Shown: positions 15,959 to 23,486 of the stretch, one piece after another | Layout of the letters: the number at the start of each line of letters is the position of its first letter | Numbering within the stretch: the first letter of the stretch is position 1 | Assembly (NCBI GenBank): GCA_964352775.1 | Contig: CAYGTK010000027.1 | Span: 1 to 27,607 of the forward strand | Source of the DNA: CAYGTK01 sp964352775 | Lineage (GTDB): Bacteria > Bacteroidota > Bacteroidia > Chitinophagales > CAIOSU01 | Reading direction: 5' to 3' | Length of the DNA stretch: 27,607 bases | Made by a program: the position numbers and the translations under genes | The notes under the pieces: generated by a model | The model's input: only the letters and a program-made list of their open reading frames with translations | What the model was told of the DNA's origin: nothing | The model's database searches: none

Positions 15959-16558
15959 ATGCCTGCGGATAACTTCCGGGTCAATACTTCCATTCGTTTA
16001 AGTAATATGGTTAGCCGTAGCTGCATACGTTTGGTAGAAATGTATTTTGAGCGAGTAGATGGAGTAGAGTTAGAAGAGGTAATATTGGGTCAGGCAAAGT
16101 TGCACTACGCTCCCAACCGAATAACCCCAGAAGAGCTGGAAAAGCAATTTGCATCAATTGGCTTTAATGTGGTGCAAGACCCTGATGACCAACTGGTAGA
16201 TGATATAAAAGTAGCAGCTATTGAGTTGATACATTATTCCTATAATGCTAACTCCTTAATACGAAATTCCGACTATTTGAGCGAGAAGCTAGGCCAGTCA
16301 TATAGCAAGCTAAGTAAGGTTTTTTCAGAAAAAACGAATTCCACCCTAGAGAAGTACCTCATTCTATTGAAAATAGAAAAGGTAAAAGAGCTGTTGATGG
16401 GTGAAGACTATACATTGAGTGAGATAGCCTACATGCTAGGTTACAGTAGTGTACAATATCTGAGTAATCAGTTCAAAAAAACAACTGGTATTACAGTGTC
16501 TGAATTTAAGCAAGACCCTATACCATATCGAATACCCTTAGATGACCTGCTCAAATGA
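15959..16558 (+). CDS. AraC-type transcriptional regulator with degenerate HMA-like N-terminal domain
   Basis: The 199-aa protein has an N-terminal ferredoxin-like segment (about 8-68) resembling heavy-metal-associated domains: 'LSNMVSRSCIRLVEMYFERV' followed by 'LGQAKLHY' and 'FASIGFNVV'. Relatives in this phylum usually carry M-V-C-x-x-C at this place. Here the first Cys is Ser (Ser-Arg-Ser-Cys), so metal binding may be lost or changed. The C-terminal half (about 95-190) is an AraC double HTH, with 'YTLSEIAYMLGYSSVQYLSN' and 'QFKKTTGITVSEFK' as the second HTH. It lies 79 nt upstream of, and co-directional with, the PqqD-to-TPR gene cluster and is a candidate regulator of it. That link is inference. 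Confidence 0.88.
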   Translation: MPADNFRVNTSIRLSNMVSRSCIRLVEMYFERVDGVELEEVILGQAKLHYAPNRITPEELEKQFASIGFNVVQDPDDQLVDDIKVAAIELIHYSYNANSLIRNSDYLSEKLGQSYSKLSKVFSEKTNSTLEKYLILLKIEKVKELLMGEDYTLSEIAYMLGYSSVQYLSNQFKKTTGITVSEFKQDPIPYRIPLDDLLK

Positions 16559-16637
16559 ATCTTATACAATTACAAAAGAAAACTATACACCATACCTACA
16601 CTTTCGAGCGTATTATTGAATGTAAAATAGAAAGACC

Positions 16638-16880
16638 ATGAAGATCAAAAAGAACATAGCCATCAGCGACTCAGGTTTTCTCTTCAACCCCAGTACGGGC
16701 GACTCTTACTCGGTTAACCCAATTGGGTTAGAGATATTTCGCCTTGCAAAAGAGGGTAAGGATAAAGAATCGATAAAGCAACATATCCTCGATGGCTATA
16801 TGATAGATGAAGACACGGTAGATAAGGATCTATACGATTTTCAAGTGATGCTACAGAATTACAAACTGACCGACGCATGA
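16638..16880 (+). CDS. PqqD-like small protein (possible RiPP recognition element fold)
   Basis: The 80-aa protein matches the PqqD family: 'IAISDSGFLFNPSTGDSYSV' then 'NPIGLEIFRLAKEGKDKESI' and a C-terminal helix pair. PqqD proteins adopt a winged-helix-like fold that binds leader peptides or hands substrates to partner enzymes in peptide-modifying systems. Other PqqD-like proteins stand outside such systems. No short precursor-peptide gene is evident in the adjoining gaps. Its stop overlaps the ATP-grasp start as ATGA (16877-16880). It opens a six-gene run and probably serves as the substrate-presenting subunit of the ligase, although this is inference. Confidence 0.82.
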   Translation: MKIKKNIAISDSGFLFNPSTGDSYSVNPIGLEIFRLAKEGKDKESIKQHILDGYMIDEDTVDKDLYDFQVMLQNYKLTDA

Positions 16881-17929
16881 GCGATAAGCCAAAATATTGC
16901 ATAGCCGTAACTGGCTTAAATGCTATTGACAGTCCTGGACCAGGCTTGGCCGTGATACGAGCCTTGCGTGCTTCAGAAACTTTTCACGTGCGAATTATTG
17001 GCCTTTCTTATGAAACACTAGAGCCTGGTATCTATATGCATGAGTTGGTAGACCGCACTTATCAAGTGCCCTACCCTTCTGCTGGGCAAGAGGTGTTGAT
17101 GGACCGCTTTCGGTATATCAATTCAATTGAGGATCTCGATCTCATCTTCCCCAATTTTGATGCAGAGCTGTACAATTTCATCAAGATACAAGACAGGTTA
17201 CTCCAAGAGTTTGATATCAAAATGGCATTGCCCACAATGGATCAATTCGAAGCGCGCCATAAGGTCAACTTGTTTGAGTATGGAAAAGAGCGCGGCCTTC
17301 AAGTACCTTACGCAAAAATGCTTTTCAATACAGCCGAGATCAGTTCATTGATAACAGGCATGCGCTTTCCTGTGGCTATCAAAGGTCAGATTTACGATTC
17401 AATGATAGCATATAATGTTGAACAAGTAGCCTCGCATTTTAATAAAATAAGCGCTAAATGGGGAGTTCCAGTGCTAATACAGGAATTCGTACACGGATCG
17501 GAAGTGAACGTTTGCGGCATTGGCGATGGCACAGGTAAAACCCTTGGTGCTGTACCTATGCGTAAACTCTACATTACAGATAAAGGGAAAGCTTGGGCTG
17601 GTGTTACACTAGATGACCAAAAACTGCTTGACATTACCCATGATCTGGTAAAGTCTACCAATTGGCATGGCCCATTTGAGTTGGAATTTATGAAAACAAC
17701 TAACGACGAATATTATCTTCTCGAGATCAACCCGCGTTTCCCAGCTTGGTGCTTCCTAGCTGTTGGTGCTGGTCAAAATCAAGTTGAAGCCCTAGTCAAT
17801 TTAACTATGGGCAAAAAAGTGAAGCCCTTTAAAGAGTATGAAGTAGGCAAAATGTTCATCCGCTACTCCTACGACATGATCGTTGACCTGAAAGAATTCG
17901 AACAAATATCCACTCTGGGAGAACTATAA
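16877..17929 (+). CDS. ATP-grasp ligase of unknown substrate
   Basis: The 350-aa protein begins with a Rossmann-like pre-ATP-grasp domain ('CIAVTGLNAIDSPGPGLAVI', about 8-110). The ATP-grasp fold has the lysine-bearing 'RFPVAIKGQIYDS', 'PVLIQEFVHGSEVNV' and the metal site 'FELEF' plus 'LLEINPRFPAW' (Glu270, Glu283, Asn285, Arg287). It resembles CarB/PylC-type carboxylate-amine ligases, which form an acyl-phosphate and join it to an amine. A substrate cannot be assigned. It overlaps the PqqD-like gene by 4 nt and ends 11 nt before the PLP decarboxylase gene, suggesting that ligation and decarboxylation act on one product. Confidence 0.88.
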   Translation: MSDKPKYCIAVTGLNAIDSPGPGLAVIRALRASETFHVRIIGLSYETLEPGIYMHELVDRTYQVPYPSAGQEVLMDRFRYINSIEDLDLIFPNFDAELYNFIKIQDRLLQEFDIKMALPTMDQFEARHKVNLFEYGKERGLQVPYAKMLFNTAEISSLITGMRFPVAIKGQIYDSMIAYNVEQVASHFNKISAKWGVPVLIQEFVHGSEVNVCGIGDGTGKTLGAVPMRKLYITDKGKAWAGVTLDDQKLLDITHDLVKSTNWHGPFELEFMKTTNDEYYLLEINPRFPAWCFLAVGAGQNQVEALVNLTMGKKVKPFKEYEVGKMFIRYSYDMIVDLKEFEQISTLGEL

Positions 17930-17940
17930 ACCCACCACCA

Positions 17941-19299
17941 ATGGAAAAGAAACAATACGAACGCCCCCTCATTCAGCCATTGAATACAGGCATGATGAGT
18001 AAACACGGCACACGCAATATTCATCAGGCTATGACCCATATTGATGGTGTACCAGTAAAAAGGTTAATAGAAGACTATGGTAGCCCTGTATTTGTTTTAT
18101 CGGAACGAAAAATTCGCGATAACTATAATGCTGCCAAGCAAGCTTTTGAAAGGAGGTATCCTAAAGTACAATTCGCATGGAGCTATAAAACGAATTACTT
18201 AAATGCTGTTTGCAATGTATTCCACCAAGAGGGAAGCTGGGGTGAAGTGGTATCGCGATTTGAGTATGAAAAGGCCTTAAAGAACGGTGTACCTGGTAAT
18301 AAGATATTGTTCAACGGACCTGATAAAACAGATGATGACCTTAAACTGGCCATTAAGAACGACTCGCCTATCCATATTGACCACTTGGATGAATTGTATA
18401 GATTAACGCACCTAGCTACCGATCTAGGGAAGAAACCACGCGTAGCTATCCGAATAAACATGGATACCGGTGTTTACCCTATGTGGGACCGTTTTGGTTT
18501 TAATTATGAGAACGGCCAAGCTTGGGATGCGCTAAACAAGATATTGACGATGGATAAGCTAGACCTAATTGGCCTTCATACCCACATTGGCACATTCGTG
18601 CTTACACCAAGTGCCTACGCTATTGCGGCTAATAAAATGTGCGACCTTGCATTAGGCATTCGTAACAAATACAACAAGCAGATAAAATATATCGATATGG
18701 GCGGTGGCTTCGCCTCAAAGAACACCTTGAAAGGCTCTTACTTACGCGGAGCAGATACCGTACCGAACATAAGTGATTATGCAGAGGCTATTACAACAGC
18801 TTTTCTAAATGCAGATTTTAAACCAGACGAGTTACCTTACTTGTACTTAGAAACTGGACGTGCTCTTGTAGATGATGCGGGGTTCCTATTAGGTTCAGTT
18901 ATCTCTAACAAACGTTTATCAGACGGCAGAAGGGCTACTATTATGGATTTTGGAGTAAACATTATGTTCACGTCCTTCTGGTACGATCACAAGATCAGCC
19001 CAGCTCAGGAGTTCGGTAGTCATACAGAAGATACGGTATTGTATGGCCCACTATGTATGAACATTGATGTCATCCGCGAGAACATAAGCCTACCGCCAAT
19101 GAATGCGGGCGACCAAGTTGTGGTACACCACATGGGAGCATATAACATTACACAGTCCATGCAATTCATTTCCTTGCGCCCAGCGGTTGTAATGATAGAT
19201 ATGAAGGGTCAACCCCACGTAATAAAGGAGCTGGAAACCTTAGAGATATTGGAAAAAGGTGAAGCAATGCCCGAGCATCTAAGCGCTTTTAAGTTATAG
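17941..19299 (+). CDS. Fold-type III PLP-dependent decarboxylase, DapDC/ODC-like, unusual substrate motif
   Basis: The 452-aa protein has the alanine-racemase-like barrel and C-terminal beta domain of diaminopimelate and ornithine decarboxylases. PLP would bind Lys83 in 'FAWSYKTNYL'. His215 in 'HTHIGTF' stacks on the ring, 'DMGGGF' binds phosphate, and 'LETGRALV' (304-310) replaces the usual E-P-G-R. The conserved 'CES.D' substrate loop of diaminopimelate decarboxylase is 'CMNID' here (Cys372, Met373, Asn374, Asp376). Cys and Asp are kept but the acidic residue is gone, so the substrate is probably not meso-diaminopimelate. It may act on a peptide-bound or ligated amino acid made by the upstream ATP-grasp enzyme. 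An N-terminal extension of about 30 residues precedes the core. Confidence 0.88.
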   Translation: MEKKQYERPLIQPLNTGMMSKHGTRNIHQAMTHIDGVPVKRLIEDYGSPVFVLSERKIRDNYNAAKQAFERRYPKVQFAWSYKTNYLNAVCNVFHQEGSWGEVVSRFEYEKALKNGVPGNKILFNGPDKTDDDLKLAIKNDSPIHIDHLDELYRLTHLATDLGKKPRVAIRINMDTGVYPMWDRFGFNYENGQAWDALNKILTMDKLDLIGLHTHIGTFVLTPSAYAIAANKMCDLALGIRNKYNKQIKYIDMGGGFASKNTLKGSYLRGADTVPNISDYAEAITTAFLNADFKPDELPYLYLETGRALVDDAGFLLGSVISNKRLSDGRRATIMDFGVNIMFTSFWYDHKISPAQEFGSHTEDTVLYGPLCMNIDVIRENISLPPMNAGDQVVVHHMGAYNITQSMQFISLRPAVVMIDMKGQPHVIKELETLEILEKGEAMPEHLSAFKL

Positions 19300-19306
19300 T
19301 CATTCT

Positions 19307-21493
19307 TTGACCGTTAATCAACATATAAGCACTTATGGCGAAGGACTGCTAATGAGCTACTCGCAAGTATTTTTCTCCAGAGATAAAGTATTTGCGGTAA
19401 TATTGCTATTAGCTAGTTTCATCGATGTAAAAGCTGGGCTAAGCGGCTTGGTGGCCATCCTTGTAGCACAGGCACTGGCAAGCCTGTTAAGCTTCGACAA
19501 GCTATTGATTAAAAGTGGCACCTACACCTACAACTGCCTTATGGTAGGGCTAGGCATTGGTGTTTATTATGAATGGAACATATCGTTTGCTCTATTGCTG
19601 ATATTTAGCACCATATTAACCTTCTTTTTAAGCGTTTGGTTAATGCGTGTATTGGGCAAAAATGGCCTGCCATTTTTAAGCTTACCCTTTTTGATAGCCC
19701 TTTGGATTGTGCTGTTAGGAGCTGGCAATTTCAGCACACTAGTTTTAGAAGATAGAGGGCTATTTACCATTGCTGAACCAGAAAGCTGGAGCTTTAACAT
19801 TTTAGGTTATCTGAATGGATTTGTAGACCAAATCCCCCTACCCGATTTGCTGGTCCTCTATTTTAAATCATTAGGGGCTATATTCTTTCAGTTCAATGTA
19901 TTGGGGGGTATCCTAATTTCCATTGGACTACTCTATTTCTCTCGAATAGCCTTTACACTATCCATCTATAGCTTCTTTATTGGTTATGGATTCTATCACT
20001 TTTTTCAAGGAGATTTCACGCAGCTGATCTATTCTTACATTGGCTTCAATTTTATTTTAACTGGTATTGCACTAGGGGGTTTCTTTCTAGTACCATCTTG
20101 GCGATCGTATCTGTTATTGATCATTATCATCCCTATCATCGCCTTATTGATCAGTGGGCTGCACAGCCTATTTATGGGCGTAGGTTTACCATTGTATTCG
20201 CTACCATTCAACGTTGCTGTGTTCATGGTAATTGTTTCCTTGCGCCAACGTTCGAAAGCAAATGGGCTCGATTTGGCCGTTCAACAACAAGTATCTCCTG
20301 AGGTTGACCATTACAAACATCATAATCGCTTAGAGCGTTTTCGTTCCAATACCTATATACACTTAGCCTTACCTGTTTTAGGAGAATGGTACGTTTCGCA
20401 AGGTTATAAAGGTGATATAACGCACAAAGGCGACTGGAGCGAGGCTATTGATTTTGATGTACGTGATGAAGAGGGCAACACCTATCGTCAGCCAGGTACA
20501 GAGTTATCTCATTTTTATTGTTACAACCTCCCCGTTCTTGCCCCTGCTGCTGGTTGGGTAGTAAAAGTGGTAGATATTGTGCCCGACAACGATTTAGGGG
20601 AAGTTAACTTAGAGAATAACTGGGGTAACACCATTATAATTAAGCATACAGAAAACTTGTACACAAAGCTTTCGCACTTGCGGAAAGACACCGCCAAAGT
20701 AAAAGAAGGCGATTATGTAGAACAAGGAGAAATAGTAGCCCACCTAGGCAGTTCTGGTCGCTCACCTGAACCTCACTTACACTTTCAAGTTCAGGCCACC
20801 CCTTACATCGGTTCTAAAACGATCGACCATCCGTTCAGTTACTTCATGAGCAAACAGGATAATGAGTTTCAATTCCATGCCTTTGAAGTTCCTCAAGAGG
20901 GAGCAACCATAAGAAATGTAATGACTCAAAACTTACTGACCAATGCCTTTAACCTAATACCAGGAAAAACACTGGAATTCCGAGTAGAAGGCCTATCAGT
21001 AAACCAAGTGAAGTGGGAGGTATTTACCGATGCCTTGAACTACACCTATATCTACTGTCATACCACTGGTGCCATAGCTTACTTCACTAACAACAAGACC
21101 TTATTCTACTTCACCGACTATCAAGGCGATGCAGATAACCTACTACGCTACTTCTATTTAGGAGCGCAAAAGCTACTATTGGGATACTACAATGAAGTAG
21201 TACTAGAAGATCAACTATTGATGGATGGATTCTATTCCAAACCTATTCAACTACTACAAGACTTTACCGCTCCATTTCATCATTTCTGCAAAGTAAATTA
21301 CACCTCTCGTTTTACGGATTGTGATAATGATCAAGACCCAGATAGCCTAACCATTCAAGGAAAGGCCGAAGCTTTTTTATTCCATAATAAAGTAGCTGAC
21401 TTACAGGTAGACATTAAGCTAGAAAATAAGCGAATTGAAGCTCTTAGCATCCAGCATAACAATAAAACCATTTTGGCAACATGTGTAGGTTAG
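19307..21493 (+). CDS. Urea transporter family membrane domain fused to M23 peptidase domain
   Basis: The first 320 residues form ten membrane segments with urea-transporter features: 'YSQVFFSRDKVF', 'GTYTYNCLMVGL', 'LPFLSLPFLIALW' and 'LPLYSLPFNVAVFMV' (the two inverted halves). From about 340 to 515 there is an M23/LytM peptidase domain with all site residues: His373 and Asp382 ('THKGDWSEAIDF'), His457 ('LSHLRK'), His490 and His492 ('PHLHFQ'). The last 210 residues are an unrecognised domain. The start is TTG at 19307, chosen because residues before the first ATG (19352) align with the family's leading amphipathic helix and because the gap to the previous stop is then 7 nt. A GAAGGA before 19352 keeps that ATG possible. 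The stop overlaps the next gene by 13 nt. Confidence 0.85.
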   Translation: MTVNQHISTYGEGLLMSYSQVFFSRDKVFAVILLLASFIDVKAGLSGLVAILVAQALASLLSFDKLLIKSGTYTYNCLMVGLGIGVYYEWNISFALLLIFSTILTFFLSVWLMRVLGKNGLPFLSLPFLIALWIVLLGAGNFSTLVLEDRGLFTIAEPESWSFNILGYLNGFVDQIPLPDLLVLYFKSLGAIFFQFNVLGGILISIGLLYFSRIAFTLSIYSFFIGYGFYHFFQGDFTQLIYSYIGFNFILTGIALGGFFLVPSWRSYLLLIIIIPIIALLISGLHSLFMGVGLPLYSLPFNVAVFMVIVSLRQRSKANGLDLAVQQQVSPEVDHYKHHNRLERFRSNTYIHLALPVLGEWYVSQGYKGDITHKGDWSEAIDFDVRDEEGNTYRQPGTELSHFYCYNLPVLAPAAGWVVKVVDIVPDNDLGEVNLENNWGNTIIIKHTENLYTKLSHLRKDTAKVKEGDYVEQGEIVAHLGSSGRSPEPHLHFQVQATPYIGSKTIDHPFSYFMSKQDNEFQFHAFEVPQEGATIRNVMTQNLLTNAFNLIPGKTLEFRVEGLSVNQVKWEVFTDALNYTYIYCHTTGAIAYFTNNKTLFYFTDYQGDADNLLRYFYLGAQKLLLGYYNEVVLEDQLLMDGFYSKPIQLLQDFTAPFHHFCKVNYTSRFTDCDNDQDPDSLTIQGKAEAFLFHNKVADLQVDIKLENKRIEALSIQHNNKTILATCVG

Positions 21494-22869
21494 TAGCAAC
21501 ATATACCGTCTTTATGCTCAGTGCAAGTTGCTTTGCCCAAACTGATGGCATGGGCATAGCTTATGTTGACCGCATTACCTATCAGCACTATTTAGATGAA
21601 GCTTGGGAAGCATTAATTATTGTTGGTGAAAAGGCAGAAAAACAAGACATTTCGTTCTATTATTTAGATGTGAGAATGGGTATAGCCCATTATAGCTTAG
21701 AGCATCCCTACAAAGCGGCCGCTTATCTAAATATGGCGCTAAAAGCGAACCCTAAAAGTGAAACACCTCACATCTATCTACACTACATCGCTTTACAGCA
21801 AGGCGACCTGTTGCAAGCTAATTATCATTACGCTCAACTCTCCGTATCTACCCAGGCCACTATAGAGCATAAGGCCGTAAAACAAGTAGACTATATTTAC
21901 CTTGAGGGTGGAGCAAAGATGAGCGACATTCGTGATTCGGTAGGCGCTATCTACTACGGGGGCTTTGGTTTAGGACACCTTTTTGGTCCTGTCCATATCT
22001 TTCACAGTTACACTTATATCACACAAAATCTGTGGTGGGGAGAATATCGACAACATGAGTATTCTATTAGCCCTACTTTCAGAATAAAAAGCAATAATGA
22101 GCTAACTCTTACTGCTCACTTTCTTAAGAATACTAGTAAGCTTGATTACGACGTGTTTATTCAAGACCAAATAGAAACACCAGACCTAACACCCGAAGGA
22201 TTACCTGTAATAATAAGAGGCATTGCCAATATTGATAGGAATACAAATGGCACTTATAACGAACTTGGCTTTTTAACCTACTTAGGTTACACCCGAAAAT
22301 TGAAACGCCTTAGCCTGAATACTGGCCTATCTATTCTTACCTACAAGTCTGACCAGTTAGTGGATGTAGGCGATGAGGTAAGTCTGCTAACCTCCCTTAT
22401 TATAAACAATACTGTGGTACAAACTTCCGCCAGCGACACTTCATTTGTTCTGCCCGGTCAAGACACTACCATTAGCTTTACCCAGCTACAACCCGAAGTA
22501 AACATAGACTATGTATTTCCCTTTTGGAAGAATAGACTATCAGCAGGTATAGGTATTGCAATACCTATTAGAGATAGTGATATATTCTATGCTTTCAGCA
22601 GTCGTATTACGCTACAAATTGCAAACCCTGTTTGGTTAACTCTAGCTCATTATGCAGGTAATAGTACTGTTATTTCCGAACAAGCTGGCACGCAATTCAA
22701 CAACGGAGTTGACCTTTTAAATCATCGTATTCGCCTAGTGGTAAACACCTTGATAAAAAAACGCGCCAACCTCTACATCACTCTTCAATGGGAAGATAGA
22801 ACAACAAGCATTTCAGATACACCATTCCATTATTACGCATTATTCACCGGATTAAAGATCAGATTATGA
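21481..22869 (+). CDS. TPR domain plus outer-membrane beta-barrel protein
   Basis: The 462-aa protein has a signal peptide ('VATYTVFMLSASCFAQ'), two or three TPR-like helical repeats (about 30-125, e.g. 'YKAAAYLNMALKANPKSETP') and then about 320 residues of alternating hydrophobic strands. These include 'GGFGLGHLFGPVHIFHSYTY' and a closing 'YYALFTGLKIRL' with the amphipathic pattern of an outer-membrane barrel. The final residues are Arg-Leu rather than the classical Phe. I do not recognise a named family. Its ATG lies inside the last codons of the fusion gene (13-nt overlap) and its TGA overlaps the next ATG (ATGA), so it is firmly part of the operon. It may provide the outer-membrane exit or entry route for the system. 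Confidence 0.8.
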   Translation: MCRLVATYTVFMLSASCFAQTDGMGIAYVDRITYQHYLDEAWEALIIVGEKAEKQDISFYYLDVRMGIAHYSLEHPYKAAAYLNMALKANPKSETPHIYLHYIALQQGDLLQANYHYAQLSVSTQATIEHKAVKQVDYIYLEGGAKMSDIRDSVGAIYYGGFGLGHLFGPVHIFHSYTYITQNLWWGEYRQHEYSISPTFRIKSNNELTLTAHFLKNTSKLDYDVFIQDQIETPDLTPEGLPVIIRGIANIDRNTNGTYNELGFLTYLGYTRKLKRLSLNTGLSILTYKSDQLVDVGDEVSLLTSLIINNTVVQTSASDTSFVLPGQDTTISFTQLQPEVNIDYVFPFWKNRLSAGIGIAIPIRDSDIFYAFSSRITLQIANPVWLTLAHYAGNSTVISEQAGTQFNNGVDLLNHRIRLVVNTLIKKRANLYITLQWEDRTTSISDTPFHYYALFTGLKIRL

Positions 22870-23471
22870 AAACAGTAATAGCAATCATCTGCTTAGTAAT
22901 GGCAATGAGCCTTCAAGCACAGAATACCGCTTTGATAAATGCATTTAGCAAAAGCTATGCGAGCGAGCAATACCAAAATTACACCCAGGCTATAGATGAT
23001 CTGATGGGCAATTACGAAGCTGCCTCTTATGAGACTAATTTGCGCTTGGGGTGGTTAACATACTTAACGGGCGACTATTCTAAATCGAAGAATTACTACA
23101 AAAAAGCTATTCAGCTAGAAAGTAAGTCTATTGAGGCTCGCTTGGGTTTGGTTTATCCTTTAGCGGCAGTAGAAGACTGGGATGCCGTAATTGAGCAGTA
23201 TAAGCAAATACTGGTTATTGACCCCAACCACAGTTTAGTGAACTATCGTTTAGCCTATATCTACTTCTCAAGAAAGAACTACAAGGTGGCTGAAACCTAT
23301 GCTAATAAAACCCTTCAGCAATATCCATTTGATTATGATACCGTGATATTGTTAGCTCAAATACATACTAGCCTTGGTAATATTAGCCAAGCCAAAAAAA
23401 TGTATGAGCGTGCCTTGTTGTATTCACCGACCGACCAGACAGCGAAAGACGGCTTTGCTAAGTTGAAATAA
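22866..23471 (+). CDS. Periplasmic TPR repeat protein
   Basis: The 201-aa protein has a signal peptide ('MKTVIAIICLVMAMSLQAQ') and about four TPR repeats. The clearest are 'YSKSKNYYKKAIQLESKSIE', 'WDAVIEQYKQILVIDPNHSL', 'YKVAETYANKTLQQYPFDYD' and 'ISQAKKMYERALLYSPTDQT'. TPRs form superhelical scaffolds for protein-protein contacts. It is the last gene of the six-gene run, coupled to the TPR-barrel gene by a 4-nt ATGA overlap, and may be the periplasmic partner of that barrel. It converges on the Omp85-type gene with only 15 nt between stops and no clear terminator. Confidence 0.85.
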   Translation: MKTVIAIICLVMAMSLQAQNTALINAFSKSYASEQYQNYTQAIDDLMGNYEAASYETNLRLGWLTYLTGDYSKSKNYYKKAIQLESKSIEARLGLVYPLAAVEDWDAVIEQYKQILVIDPNHSLVNYRLAYIYFSRKNYKVAETYANKTLQQYPFDYDTVILLAQIHTSLGNISQAKKMYERALLYSPTDQTAKDGFAKLK

Positions 23472-23486
23472 GTAAACTTAGAGTTA

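Noticed and set aside
20035..20301. Short open frames on both strands within the transporter region
   Set aside because: They coincide with well-matched urea-transporter membrane segments in the main frame.
23469..23480. Small TAAG/CTTA inverted repeat between convergent genes as a terminator
   Set aside because: The stem is only 4-5 bp, A/T-rich and without a T tract, so it is too weak to call.
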